A stretch of 64,000 nt of DNA from Nilaparvata lugens (GCF_014356525.2 NC_052514.1:1593831-1657830); one strand, 5' to 3'. Numbered from the stretch's first letter, positions 32,238-43,041 are shown. Notes: generated from the letters alone by a model not told the origin. Numbers and translations are program-made.

Positions 32238-32815
32238 TAGGTATATACCGAGCTACACAAATATCACTTCACAAGTAGATAAATTCTAAATATAGTAATA
32301 GTATATCGTTGAATCAAATTGAGACTGACACCACTTCTTTCAAATACAATCAACGAACCACGTTTAACCAAAGCTGACAATTGACAGTGAATCAAACAGT
32401 ATACTATTATAGTTTCTACTGGAGGCGTATAGTTATAGGATAAGTCCAGCCCCATTTCAATTTTCAATAAAATGATTACGGTCAACTTTAACCGTATGAT
32501 TAATCAACGATCAACGGTTGATTGGAGATTCATATAACCGTCAATCAGGGCGTAGGATAAACGACGGTTATGGATTGTTGTTGATCTTGTGGTTATGGAT
32601 ACTATAATCTGGAGTAAGCAATTATTGTAGGATTATAGGGCTGCTAGATTATGGTTAGGGGGGTTATGATTGTTGGTTGGAGAGTATGGATGATAAAAAA
32701 TTGTAATTGGAGTGATAACGAGGTAATTGCAAAGTTGAAATTGTAAGTTTTTAATTTGCATTTATAGAGTTGATTGCGGATAAGTGAACTCTAGATTCTC
32801 TACTATCAGTGAACC
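32238..32815. other. Unassigned interval
   Basis: Repeated CAACGGTTGAT and AACCGT motifs at 32480-32570 give a few short inverted repeats. No gene or known element. Confidence 0.4.
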
Positions 32816-32915
32816 TCACAGGAAATTCATGAAGTTATTCATGAATAGAGTTCATGAAGTTACTCATGAATAGAGTTCATGAAGTTATTCATAAATGAAG
32901 TTCATTAAGTTTATC
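32816..32915. repeat. Tandem repeat, ~28-bp unit
   Basis: ATTCATGAAGTTATTCATGA then ATAGAGTTCATGAAG repeats about three times. The unit is itself largely palindromic (TTCATGAA). Confidence 0.75.
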
Positions 32916-33068
32916 ACTAATTCATCAGATTTATCAATGTGCAGAACATAGGCTACTACCGGAACAATTTTTTGTCATAGTCATTCAATTTCAGCTGTTC
33001 TACATCCATGAAATCAAGCCGGTAAACAGCTGATTGTAGTACATGATTCTCATTACAGCATTCTATCT

Positions 33069-33766
33069 ATATACAGTTTATAAAATAGCACTCACTCACT
33101 GACTGACTGACTGACTCACTCACTCACTCACTCACTCACAGAACTAAAAATCTACCGGACCAAAAACGTTCAAATTTAATAGGTATGTTCAGTTGGCCCT
33201 TTAGAGGCGCACTAAGAAATCTTTTGGCAATATTTTAACTCCAAGGGTCGTTTTTAAGGGTTTCAAGTTCGTCTTTTAGCATGTATATTCTTCTTATTCT
33301 CTTAATTATAATTTAAAAATGTCCATACCATAATATGTTAATATAGAACTATAATCTAGAGAGAGTACCTCTTCGAAACAGTTGTCAACTGGTAACTGAA
33401 TAAATAATTTTGTCAGGTTGGCATTAAGTTGAGTTGACTTTGTTGGGTTGGCACAAAGTTGAAGATTGAATAGCATTTATCGCGGAAAAATTGATTGGGC
33501 ACTGCTACTTCAATCAGATCTATCCCTGGGAATATTATATTACTAGCCGTCCGGCTCGCTTCGCTCGCCATATCCGTTTAGCCAGATGTTTAGTCTGGAT
33601 CCCCGACTGGATCGTCCTAACATTATGATAAAAACGCTCAAATGAAAAATGCAGGCGAGCAAAGCGAGCCTGCTGATCTCATCCTCGGACGACACAGGCG
33701 GGGGTCCAGGGGGCGGAGCCGCCTTGCTAGACGGATATGGCGAGCGAAGCGAGCCTGACTGCTAGT
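33069..33766 (-). mobile_element. CTAGCC composite element, copy 5
   Basis: Inverted complete copy: the microsatellite CACTCACTGACTGACTGACT, the non-inverted module, then the foldback module (33541-33766) ending GAGCCTGACTGCTAGT. The minus frame 33638-33856 lies in its arms and is not a gene. Confidence 0.85.
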
Positions 33767-33804
33767 ACTGTAATAAAATAATATGTTTTCTTTACAGTCG
33801 AGTA

Positions 33805-34206
33805 TGTTTCCTAGTTCCGAATCAGGAACAGCATAACTTGTATAAAAAACATTCATTTAGCGCTCCAGGTGGAAGTTTTGTCAACTACAGTCAAGAAATT
33901 CCTGATTCGGAACTTGTAAACTAGGTTATGTTAATAGAATGAATCTTAGACCAGTTATAGAATAGACACGCTGAAAAGTCTAGCCTCTGAAGCCAAAGCC
34001 AAAGTCGATGAAGCCAAAATCTACTGTCATATCACCATATCGTGACGTCAGCATCGGATAGAAAACAATGGAAACAACTCTGCAGAAAAGTTTTCTATCT
34101 GATGCTGAGGTGACGATATGGTGATATGGCAGTAGATGTTGGCTTCATCGACTTTCAGTATGAATATACAATGGGCCGTGTCTATTCTATAACTGGTCTA
34201 AGGAAT
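33805..34206. mobile_element. TTAGACCAG foldback next to a TTCCGAATCAGGAA inverted repeat
   Basis: At 33808-33925 the motif TTCCGAATCAGGAAC is found inverted (TTCCTGATTCGGAAC). At about 33947-34204 a foldback begins TTAGACCAGTTATAGAATAG and ends CTATTCTATAACTGGTCTAA; inside are GTCGATGAAGCC and ATCACCATATCGTGACG with inverted partners. Non-coding. Confidence 0.7.
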
Positions 34207-34780
34207 GAATGTAGTAATGTCAGCACAAGCAGGTAATGTTTTCTGTTTCTCAATTATTATTTTCCAGATTATTATGCCAAAAAATAGTGTAAGCTACTTG
34301 GACGTGAATGTCTCTTTTGCAGTGCTCGAATAAAATTCCAGTCTTGGCTACCGCCTCGACTAGAAACATCATTCTCACCTGCAAAAGGCCCCTTCCCATC
34401 CTTGTGACTTAAGATACTATTTTTGTTAACTGAAGCCGATTATTGTCGACTACTGTCTATTATTACAGTTTTGTTTGGGTGAGAGTGTTACTATGGCACA
34501 GTAAAGCCTGTTTTTCATTAGTAGATTTAGTGGTAGAGTTCCCTGGGCAAGTACTAACTATCTTGTGAACTCTCCCAATGAAAATGTTCATGGTAGAGTA
34601 CTAGTTTTTAGTAGAGTAGAGTGGGATAGCACCGTGGGATAGTACTCTACCACTTGCCTTCCCCCACCACCGCTTCTCACTCTACTCTACCACTACTATG
34701 CTAATGAAAACAGTCTCGAGCTGGTAGTGAAGAGTAGAGTGGAGTAGAGTATTGACATTTTAAGGTTAGTTCTGTTCACT

Positions 34781-34993
34781 ATATTGAGGTCCACGTTATA
34801 ATGGCAGTATTTGATTAACATTGGTGTTGCTATCCTTGTCTATTATTCGGCAAATCAGGTAAAACTATCCTTCACCAGCTCCGCAACGATGCCAAATCTG
34901 TTTTTGACAATGTAGAAGTATAATCAATTGAGGCAGAGATCGGCAACGCTGTTATTTTATCTTTATCCACTGTCATTGTAACGTTGACCTCAC
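34781..34993 (+). mobile_element. GTGAGG MITE, internally deleted
   Basis: Both ends are present (TTGAGGTCCACGTTATAATG and AACGTTGACCTCAC) but about 150 bp of the middle is missing. Confidence 0.8.
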
Positions 34994-35538
34994 AAAAAAA
35001 TCTGGTGTGGTACACTCACACAACTTTCCTTGCTCATTGATCTATAAGCCTCATTAACGAGGATAATTTAGGAAATAACATTATGCCGATTGGCGGCTGA
35101 ATAAATAAAACTACGATTATACGATTGTGATTGTGTTCAGAGTACATTTTCCTTTGTTTGAATTATGAAATTTGAGGATTTTTTAAAAGTTGTCAAAACA
35201 GCTGTTCTACAAATAAAATATCGACATGTGTTCTTTTGAATAAACTGCTCTACTAACCTACCTCACGCACGAGAAGGAGGTTACAAAGTAAATTTCTCAA
35301 GGATGGGGGGACCCCCTGTTTATTTCTCAGGGGGGAGACTCATGCTTGGTTAATTAGGAATGGAGTTATCGAGCTCACAGACACACACACCCACACACAC
35401 AGACCAACACTCAAAAATCATGTTTTTGGACTCAGGGGACCTTGAAACGTATAGAAAACATGAAATTAGGGTACCTTAAATTTTTTTGGAAAGCAATACT
35501 TTCCTTACCTATGGTAATAGGGCAAGGAAAGTAAAAAC
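34994..35538 (+). mobile_element. CTTTCCTTGC element, shortened copy
   Basis: Both ends are present (CTGGTGTGGTACACTCACAC and GGGCAAGGAAAGT). The left and right parts match the copy at 26343 closely, with an internal deletion after GGGGGGAGACTCATGC. It directly follows the end of the MITE. Confidence 0.75.
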
Positions 35539-35770
35539 AACAAACTATACCTACTATTGTAGTGAAAACAGTTACTCGACCAAGTGAGTAGAGTAGAGTT
35601 AGCTCGGTAGAGTTAGTATGCCAGTTACTCGACCACTAACTCTACTATGGAATACCAGACTACCAGCATCACATAGCTTCACGGAAGAGAACTACTGAGA
35701 CAATCGGCTTCAGTTAACAGTGAAATTTACAACATAAATGCCCTATACCATGGGATATCTTCTTATACTA

Positions 35771-35951
35771 ATAAAGCAAAATAAATCTTATAGCACCCTT
35801 TATTTTTTAAAAAACTTTAAATAGTTGAACTATTTGGAAATGAAGGTGCTATAAGATTTATTTCGTTTTATTAATTTAAAAGTAGGCCTAGCCCAAGTCA
35901 ATAAGTGTTTTATAAAATGGCTAATCAACCCTATTACATAAAAAAGTGGAA
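35771..35951. mobile_element. Retroposon-like insertion with a 16-bp target duplication
   Basis: ATATCTTCTTATACTA is present exactly at 35755-35770 and 35952-35967. The insertion holds a foldback (AAATCTTATAGCACC with GGTGCTATAAGATTTATT) related to the element at 50262, and ends ACATAAAAAAGTGG. A duplication this long is typical of target-primed retroposition, yet the inverted arms are unusual for a retroposon. Confidence 0.65.
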
Positions 35952-35970
35952 ATATCTTCTTATACTATAT

Positions 35971-36360
35971 TTTCCCTATGTTATTAGTTAATGTTAACTG
36001 TTATGTATAGCAAGATTAACTCAAACTTTCAGTATTCATTAAATTGAAGGCGATGTTGTATTTCCTAAGAAAATCTGTCAGTTTAAAGTGGATCCCAGTA
36101 TAGAAATAATATCATGATCATTATACAGTTATCCGAGTCTGGTCTGGTAGTTGTTATGCGCAAAGTTGTGTACTTGGCATGGAATTAAGTCCCCGCTTGA
36201 AGTTGTAAGATGCTGCTAAGTTGTAAGTTGTAATGCTAAGTTGTAAGTTGTGCTTTTGCCGACTGTACGGGATTAAGTTGGTAGTATACAACGCAAGAGA
36301 CACGTTGTCGCAAAAACATTCGCGCCTGTCGCTTAGAATTGCTGAGATCTTTGTTGTTTG
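35971..36360. other. Unassigned interval with a small tandem repeat
   Basis: AAGTTGTAAGTTGTAATGCT repeats at about 36200-36255. Nothing else is recognised. Confidence 0.45.
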
Positions 36361-36497
36361 TTGGAGTTGAAGAGGAAGAAGGAGGAGAAGTAGTGGAAGA
36401 AGAAGAAGAAGAAGGAGGAGAAGTAGAAGAAGAAGAAGAAGAAGAAAAAGAAGAAGGAGGAGAAGTAGAAGAAGAAGAAGAAGAAGAAAAAGAAGAA

Positions 36498-36544
<47 letters not shown>

Positions 36545-37265
36545 AGAAGAGGAAAAAGAAGATGAAGAAGAATAAGGAGAAAAAGAAGAAATTGGAGAAC
36601 TAGGTGTAACAGGAATAGGAGAAGGAGACGGTACGGGGAGGAGAAAATTGATATGGCTGTGGAGAAGGAGAAGACACGAGAGAAAGTAGTAGCAGAAGGA
36701 GAAGAGGAAGAAAAATAAGAAGTAACAGAAGGAGAAGGAGAGAATGAAGAGAGGAAGGAGAAAAAAAAGGAGAAGAAGGGGAATGTGACAAGAAGGAAAG
36801 GGAAAGGAGGCAATTGAGGATCACAAGAAGAAGGACTGAGAGATAAACAAGAAGAGTAACTAGAACAATTAGAAGAGGAAGAAAGATGAGTAGAAAAGAA
36901 AGAGGAACAAGAGGGAAAAGAAGAGGAAGAGACAGAAGGATGAGATGAAGTGAAAGTAAGAGAAGAACGAGAAAAAGGGTGACGAGGGGGTGATGGATGA
37001 GGAGGAGGAGAAGGAGTGGTGGGGAGAGAAAAAGTAGAGAGAGAAGATGATGAATTCGTTAAAAAAGAGAAATTTGAAATGAATGAGAGACTGGATGAGG
37101 AAAAGAACGTTGACTGGGAAATAATGAGAGAGTGAGTAAGTGAGAGGTGGTGGATGAGAGGAAGAATGGAGAATAAGGGAGAAGGCAAGGGGTAGATTAG
37201 GGAAAGTACGAAGAGCAACAAGAAGCATGAGCAGAAGAAAGATAGAGAGAGAAGACCTTCGGTAC
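36361..37265. repeat. Long purine strand with GAA array
   Basis: The plus strand is almost wholly A/G for ~900 bp. A GAA array (36380-36575) passes into degenerate GAGGAAGAGAAG sequence. The 355-codon minus frame (36154-37221) is Ser/Leu/Phe low complexity from this tract and is not a gene. Confidence 0.85.
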
Positions 37266-37823
37266 TTCAAATTAGAGAACTCTATAAAGCAATGAACGAT
37301 AATTGAATAATTTCATGGAAGTAGGGGATTGAATAAAGATAAGAATATGAGAAGGAATCAGATAGATAATGTAGAAGAGATAAAGTTTAGTAGAAAAATA
37401 TTGAAGACAGTGACAAGTGAAATATTATTTATTTATTTATTTGCATGAATACATACATGGAGACATTACATCATTCTTCATTCAAAAATTAGAGAACTTA
37501 TGGAAAAGAAGAGAAATTATGGAAGCGACATGTATACTGTGTAGCTAAAGAGAGAACTGCAAAAAAGAAAAAAGAAAAACGCGAATCCAGAACAAAGAAT
37601 CTAAAATGGAACAACCAATTAGATACCTCATGACGTCACCCCAGTGGGAAAATATTAATTAGGAAATGATCAGTATTGACCACTAATTAATACGTCCATT
37701 GTCTCATGGAACAATTAATCATCTCCTCTTCTCCATCCTACTTTATCAATTCTTTCTCTTCTCATCCGTCCGTTGAGATTATTATAATTAATGAATGACA
37801 TGATCTGGTGATAACAATACGTG
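37266..37823. other. Unassigned interval with a retroposon tail
   Basis: At about 37422-37475, (ATTT)n followed by GCATGAATACATACATGG reads, in reverse, as a retroposon tail. Otherwise unrecognised AT-rich sequence. Confidence 0.4.
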
Positions 37824-38006
37824 TATTGAGGTCCACATTATAATGGCAGTATTTGATAAACATCGGTGTTATCCGCTATCCTTGTCTATCATTCGACAAA
37901 GCAGGTAGCGCTATCCTTTTCTACATTCGCAACGTTGTCATATCATCATTTAACAATGTAGAAATATCATCAATCAACAAAATATCAATCTCAATCCTGA
38001 AAATTT
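37824..38006 (+). mobile_element. GTGAGG MITE, 5' half
   Basis: TTGAGGTCCACATTATAATG through CGACAAAGCAGGTAGCGC and ACATTCGCAACGTTGTC. The 3' half is absent. Confidence 0.8.
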
Positions 38007-38250
38007 AGCAGGTGATCCCGAGTAACTTATCAAACGTTTCAATAGACACTGATGAGTTATCATGTAGTGTATATTATGATGTTTGGAGGGAGAAGAAGGA
38101 GGAATAGAAGAGGAAGGGAGACAATAGTGTAATGAAGAGGATGGAGTGAGAAGGGGAACTGTGGATGAAGATTGTGAGGGAAATAAAAGATGAGAGGGAG
38201 AAGGATAAGAAGGTGAAGAAACTTTTAGAACAAGATATCATAATAATCAA
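38007..38250. repeat. Purine-rich tract
   Basis: Degenerate GAGAAGGAGGAA sequence from about 38078 to 38230; no coding signal. Confidence 0.6.
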
Positions 38251-38470
38251 ATCAAATTAAATTTTATTCTCACAATTTACAAATAATACAGTACAGTTAC
38301 AGTACATTTAAATATACCCTTACGTTATGAGAGACTCACATGTAGGCTTAAGCCTGTGTTTGTGAGGGCCTGACGTAATTCGCTGAATTCTAAATCGATA
38401 AACTAAATTATGAAAATTGATATTATATTAAACTAAATTGAGAAAAATACAGATTAAAAAAAACTATATG
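38251..38470 (-). mobile_element. Retroposon 3' tail with stem-loop, copy 3
   Basis: On the minus strand there is a stem-loop at 38335-38366 (CTCACA with TGTGAG, apical AGGCTTAAGCCT), then GTACTGTAACTGTACTGTAT and the tail GAATAAAATTTAATTTGATT. The apical stem is the same as at 7926 while the basal stem is unrelated in sequence. Confidence 0.6.
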
Positions 38471-38582
38471 AGTAAATGTTGATATTATAGGAAGAAAACA
38501 AATAATAGGCTGCAAAACAGCCAGTTATAATAATGACTAAAAGTTAGTAAAACTAAAAATATGTAGTCCAGTCACTATATAC

Positions 38583-39270
38583 ATTGGTGCATGCAATTTA
38601 TATTATAGTTCTGATTTTTCAATATGTTATTTGGGTACATAAGAGAAATCGAGAACCAATTTCTTCATGCAAAATTTCCTTGTGCTAGAAACAGGGTGGC
38701 CCAAAAACCTCGTATTTTCGGCTCATTTCCCAGTTCTCAGCTATTTCTGCCAAATCTCGTAGTCGGGCAGAACAATTTGCTCTCGCCTTTTTTTATATTA
38801 TAAATTTCTGAATGGAATGAAATCATTCGGAACTCTCTATCTCCAATGAGTACTGAGTTATGATTTTTCAAAAATGAGTGAAATTTGATGAAAAAATCGA
38901 TTTTGATGAATTTTAGTTTTTGATCAACAATATCTTCCGATTGTTACCATTTAGAAGTATAATTCAAAATCCCTCTGGGCGTATTTTTGTGCTCTACAAT
39001 CTGAGATCAGGTAGAGCGCTCTATCTCATATATATTTCCAGGTACACCTGACAACAATGCTCCTTGTATTGTGAAAAACACCTAATTTTCAGCTTCAATC
39101 ATCATCATCAACTACATTGTCCTCACATTGATATATCGCACAATGACATACGTTCATGAGATCATGTTCTATGAGAATCACCCTCTTCTTATGTCACCCT
39201 CTGCTTCTCTTATGTACCCAAATAATATATTAAAAGATCAGAACTACAATATAAATTACAAGCACACCCC
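38583..39270. mobile_element. Terminal-inverted-repeat element, ~690 bp
   Basis: The left arm has AATTTATATTATAGTTCTGA and TTATTTGGGTACATAAGAGA. The right arm has CTCTTATGTACCCAAATAAT and AGAACTACAATATAAATTAC in inverse order. The interior has GGGTGGCCCAAAAACCTCG and TCGGCTCATTTCCCAG, and no intact frame. Single copy in this window. Confidence 0.7.
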
Positions 39271-39284
39271 CTTTTTTATGGCTA

Positions 39285-39541
39285 TATCATAGAGAAACAA
39301 TAGCTTAAGTAGATACCCCATGGTATAGGGCGTTTATGTCGTAACTTCAACTGTTATCTCGAGCCAAAAAACTGTGTGACGCTGGTAATCTTTCATATTG
39401 TGCCATTCATACACTCTCACCCGGCCAAAACAGTGAAAATCTACAATAATCGATAGTAATCGACTTGAGATAACAGTGAAAGTTGAGACATGAATGCCCT
39501 ATACCATGGGATATCTACTTACGCTATTGTTTCTCTATGGT
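39285..39541. mobile_element. CCATGGTATAGGGCG foldback, copy 4
   Basis: Starts CATAGAGAAACAATAGC and ends GCTATTGTTTCTCTATGG, with CCATGGTATAGGGCGTTTAT in both arms. The centre is inverted relative to copy 1 (CATACACTCTCACCCGGCC). Confidence 0.85.
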
Positions 39542-40210
39542 CTATATTGACTGGACTAATGGGAGAATAAAGATGATAGAGACGAGGAGTAAAAAGAGAC
39601 GGTTTTAAACTTGAAACAATCAATGTTGTGCTTGTGTAATACAAGATTAGAACTTGGAAAATATAATATCTTGGAGAAAAAGGAGAAATTACTATGCAAA
39701 GAGAGCAATAAGGACAAAACAAGAGAGTAACATGAGAGAAGAATAAAGAACGGAGAAGTAAACGTGCGAAATGAAGAGAGAAAAATTTTTGAGAGGAGAA
39801 TGAGAAGAAAGAAATAAAGGGACGGAAATAAAGAGAGGGGAATCGATGAATGGAAATAAAGAGAGTGAAATAAAAGAGAAGAATAGAGGAGTGAGTACAG
39901 TATTTCTAATGCAGTGGTCAACTCCTTCAGCTGAAATAAAGGTCTCGATTTTCTACTCCAATAAAACAGAAAAAGCGAACTCCTTTACTGTACACTCGTG
40001 AAGTATACGGGTGGTATTCTATACCAGTTATTACAAAACACAACATGAGAGTGAGAGGGAGTGAGTGAGAAAAAGAGTGAGCCAAGAGGTAAATGTGAAA
40101 GAAGAGGAAAAAAAGTGAGGGAGAGAGAGAGAAAATGTGAGAGAAGAGGAAAAAAAGTGAGAGAGAGAGAGAGAGAAAATGTGAGAGAGAGACAGTTCTA
40201 TTAAGGATCA
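39542..40210. repeat. Purine-rich block (GAGA, GAAATAAAG)
   Basis: Degenerate AG-rich sequence, including GAGAGAGAGAGAGAAAATGT duplicated at 40115-40190. Minus frames such as 39556-39921 are low-complexity artefacts. Confidence 0.65.
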
Positions 40211-40477
40211 CAGCATGCGAAAGTTCCGACCGAAGCAATGAGAAAGTATTATTATTTTATCCCCTGATTGAATTCTAATATGACATGCAAGTAATCTGAC
40301 ATACGTGAACACACGCTGGTCTGCTAATAGAGATCATTTACTCTTGAGAGAGCAAGAGAGAGATTCTTTCCGCTTGTTCTTCTTTCTCTTACTCCATTCT
40401 TATTGGTAAGCCCTGCACACACGCATCGATTTTTGTACGTACGAAATTTTGCCGTCCTTATGACTTCTATCCTATTA

Positions 40478-40912
40478 TACTAGTAGTTCTGTGAACAGTA
40501 GACCTCACGCAGTATTCTCATCCACAAGTACCTGATTGACCTTATGGAAATACAGCAATAGACTGGCTTCTACACACATCTGTGTAATCACTTGTCAGCT
40601 GATTTATGATGAATAATTCTATAGTCTCATTTTTACTCTAATATTGGCGTATGAAGGAGGCTCCCTTTTTCCTTTTATATTATCCTTGAAATGCAAAATT
40701 CCCAAAAACCTTGTATATACGTTGACGCGCAATTAAAGAAGGAGAATACCTGTCAAATTTCATGAAAATCTATTACCGCGTTTCGCCGTAAATGCGCAAC
40801 ATATAAACATATAAACATATAAACATTTCAACAATCAAACATTTAAACATTTAAACATCAAGAGAAATGCCAAACTTAGACCTCATTCCGCTCGGGCAAT
40901 TGAGCGAATAAT
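40478..40912 (-). mobile_element. AAACGCGG element, near-complete inverted copy
   Basis: From CTGTGAACAGTAGACCTCAC through CGCGTTTCGCCGTAAATGCG, then ATAAACATATAAACAT repeats, to GCCAAACTTAGACCTCATTC and CGCTCGGGC. It preserves the 5' end with the GAGCGGAATGAGGTCTAAG motif that the copies at 1196 lack. Confidence 0.8.
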
Positions 40913-40949
40913 GTCTGTATATATATTTATATCTGGTTATCTGGATATT

Positions 40950-41210
40950 TTTATGGTTATTTATGTTCAACGGATCACGAAAACGGCTCTAACAATGTCC
41001 ACGAAATTTGAAACATAGTAGGATTATGATATAAAAAATCGATTGCACTAGGTCTCATCCCTGGGAAAAATCGCTGAAGGACATGAAAAGGATAATAATT
41101 ATTCATCCTTGGAAAAACAGATGATAATTTCATCGTCTGTCAAAACAGAAGATGCGTTTGTGGGAGAGAGACAGAATTATTTCCAGCTGTGTAATCAATC
41201 AGCGAGTAAT
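40950..41210 (+). mobile_element. TTAAACGAGC element, 5'-truncated copy
   Basis: CACGAAAACGGCTCTAAC, CCACGAAATTTGAAACATAG, GGTCTCATCCCTGGGAAAAA and GAAGGACATGAAAAGGATAA match the complete copies at 54230 and 63241. The start with TATTAAACGAGC is absent. Confidence 0.75.
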
Positions 41211-41394
41211 ATTATCTATAAATTTTAATCCAATGATCAAAATGATAATCATTGATATCAAATGACATGATAATCATTCTAAACTAGAGTATATCATAAT
41301 TTTCAAAGTTGATCATTATTTGACAATTTTAAGTGATTAGTGAGTGTTATTTTGTTATTCAATTCGGTTTGTAAAGAATCTAAATTAGAACTTT

Positions 41395-41583
41395 CTTGTT
41401 TTCAAATGATTGAACTGAAAATTGAACCTGAATTCAAGGGTATGGAACATAGCCTACTTTCTGGATTATTTATAGAGTATAAATCAAAATTCGGGGAAGG
41501 AACAGTTTTGGGATGTGCCTGTTAGTCCTTCCTCAATCATTTTTTAGAATTGTGTTCCGTTTAGCAATAGTTTATAAATAAAT
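41395..41583 (+). mobile_element. Retroposon 3' tail with stem-loop, copy 4
   Basis: The stem-loop at 41493-41534 pairs GGGGAAGGAACAG with CTGTTAGTCCTTCCTC. It is followed by TTTAGAATTGTGTTCCG and the tail GTTTATAAATAAATAA. A short open frame (41340-41525) ends inside the stem-loop. Confidence 0.6.
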
Positions 41584-41660
41584 AACGAGCGAAGCTCGGT
41601 GCCCTGATATTTAGATTAAACGGAACTTGACAAACAATCTGTTTGAAATCATCTGTTCAA
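41584..41660. mobile_element. Fragment starting with CGAGCGAAGCTCGG
   Basis: CGAGCGAAGCTCGGTGCCCTG directly follows the retroposon tail, then ATTTAGATTAAACGG. The start resembles the inverse of ACCGAGCTTCGCTCTGG at 53945. Family unknown. Confidence 0.4.
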
Positions 41661-41663
41661 TCT

Positions 41664-41812
41664 AAAGGTGCGCACAGATATACGCGCCGCGAACATGAAT
41701 AATTTACTTTTAATCAGCTGACTATATCTGTATTTTTACAGAAAAGGTAAGATACAGATATAAAAAGCTTGGCATCAGCTGATTAAAAGTGAATTGTTCA
41801 TATGGAATTAAA
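41664..41812. mobile_element. GGTGCGTACAG-type foldback, second copy, right end truncated
   Basis: Starts AAAGGTGCGCACAGATATAC and CGCGCCGCGAACATGAATAA, has the central CTGTATTTTTACAGAAAAGG, and stops at TGAATTGTTCATATGG. The centre is inverted compared with 1029-1192. Confidence 0.75.
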
Positions 41813-41958
41813 TAGAGAATGCTGATTAATAATAATTATTATTTAACGAAAATCCTAAATAAATGCTGTAAATCACCCCGAAGACTTCTGCTACTGCAGA
41901 CATTGACAACAGGGTGACAGCTAGATGGAAATTCAATGAGAACTACTATCCAAAAATT

Positions 41959-42058
41959 NNNNNNNNNNNNNNNNNNNNNNNNNNNNNNNNNNNNNNNNNN
42001 NNNNNNNNNNNNNNNNNNNNNNNNNNNNNNNNNNNNNNNNNNNNNNNNNNNNNNNNNN
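41959..42058. other. Assembly gap (100 N)
   Basis: Exactly 100 N, the customary placeholder for a gap of unknown length. The right flank is purine-rich to about 42290, so a low-complexity tract probably broke the assembly. Confidence 0.98.
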
Positions 42059-42447
42059 TATGAAAAAAAGAGAAGAGCAGTAGAGTGAGGAAAGTAAAAG
42101 AAGCAGCTGGAGAAAAATGAGAAGGAAAAGTTTGAGATTGGATACATTTAAGATTGAATAAAGAAAATGTAGGAAGTGGAGGAGTGAAGAATAAGTGAGA
42201 GGAGAAGAAGAAACAAGATATAAGAATAGAAGAATGAGGGAAAGAAGAAGTAGAAAGAGAAGAAGTATAATACTTGAGACACAGATTGCCAAGAAGACGT
42301 TTTAGATTTATATGACATGTCTCTCTCTTTTGCAAAAACGGAAACAGCCTCTTTACTGATATGTGGTTTTGTGATTTGAGGGGGATTGCTACAAGAAATC
42401 AATCTCTATTTCGCTCCTCCGCCTACACAAAATATTGGAGTGTGGAT

Positions 42448-42604
42448 TAGGGATGGGTATCGATATATCGATGTTTAGAAACATCGATGTTTCAACATCA
42501 AACATCGATGTTTACTGTTCGATGTTTTTCACTTATCGATGTTTAGGAGAATAACACATCGATGTTCAAAACATCGATGTTTTGTCTTTCGATACCCATC
42601 CCTA
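42448..42604. mobile_element. hAT-like MITE with ATCGATGTTT repeats
   Basis: Ends TAGGGATGGGTATCGATA and TCGATACCCATCCCTA are inverted. GTGGAT occurs just outside each end (42442-42447 and 42605-42610); the 8-bp windows agree at 6 of 8 positions, compatible with a hAT 8-bp duplication. Inside, ATCGATGTTT or its complement occurs about eight times in both orientations, so nearly the whole element folds on itself. Confidence 0.7.
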
Positions 42605-42824
42605 GTGGATATGTTATCACAGAATATGTGACGGATATATTTCATGTGTTGGTAAAATTTGTTTGTTCTAAGAATTGCTTTTATGTTTCTGTTGGTCTTC
42701 GTTTAATATTCATCTGTTATCAAAGTGAACGCTTCAATTGAATGAAAAACTAGATATTGTGAAATCAACATTTTTAATAGACTTTTTGTGTAGTTGAGAA
42801 GTTGATATTGTGGTAATTATTCAT

Positions 42825-43041
42825 ATTGAATGAAAAAGACTGAGAAATTGTCAAAAAAACCACTGATTTATTGATAATTAGAAAGACCGGTTTCGGTTAT
42901 TACACCATTGTCAATCTCTGATAAACTATAAACTAAACTAGTTTATCAGAGATTGACAATGGTGTAATAACCGAGACCGGTCTTTCTAATTATCAATAAA
43001 TCAGTGGTTTTTTGACAATTTCTTTGTCTTTTTCATTCAAT
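42825..43041. mobile_element. Near-perfect palindrome, ~100-bp arms
   Basis: The left arm runs ATTGAATGAAAAAGAC, GAAATTGTCAAAAAAACCAC, GACCGGTTTCGGTTATTACA, CCATTGTCAATCTCTGATAA. The right arm is the same inverted with about three differences. A ~12-bp spacer (CTATAAACTAAA) separates them. It belongs to the same general plan as the elements at 13770 and 50262. Confidence 0.85.

Larger units (their letters stand above)
34503..35656. mobile_element. GTAGAGT-rich foldback, interrupted
   Basis: Left 34503-34780 and right 35539-35656. It carries many GTAGAGT / ACTCTAC motifs in both orientations and GAAAACAGT near both ends. It is interrupted by the MITE at 34781 and the CTTTCCTTGC element at 34994. 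Confidence 0.6.
34416..35970. mobile_element. CCATGGTATAGGGCG foldback, copy 3, host of nested insertions
   Basis: The left part (34416-34502: AACTGAAGCCGATTATTGTC, GGGTGAGAGTGTTACTATGG) and right part (35657-35770 and 35952-35970: ACTACCAGCATCACATAGC, CCTATACCATGGGATATC) match copies 5425 and 39285. Between them lie a GTAGAGT-rich element, a GTGAGG MITE and a CTTTCCTTGC element. A further retroposon-like piece sits near the right end. Confidence 0.7.

Noticed and set aside
36154..37221. 355-codon minus-strand open frame, longest in the window
   Set aside because: It is the translation of a GAA/AG-rich tract. The product is Ser, Leu and Phe low complexity with no domain.
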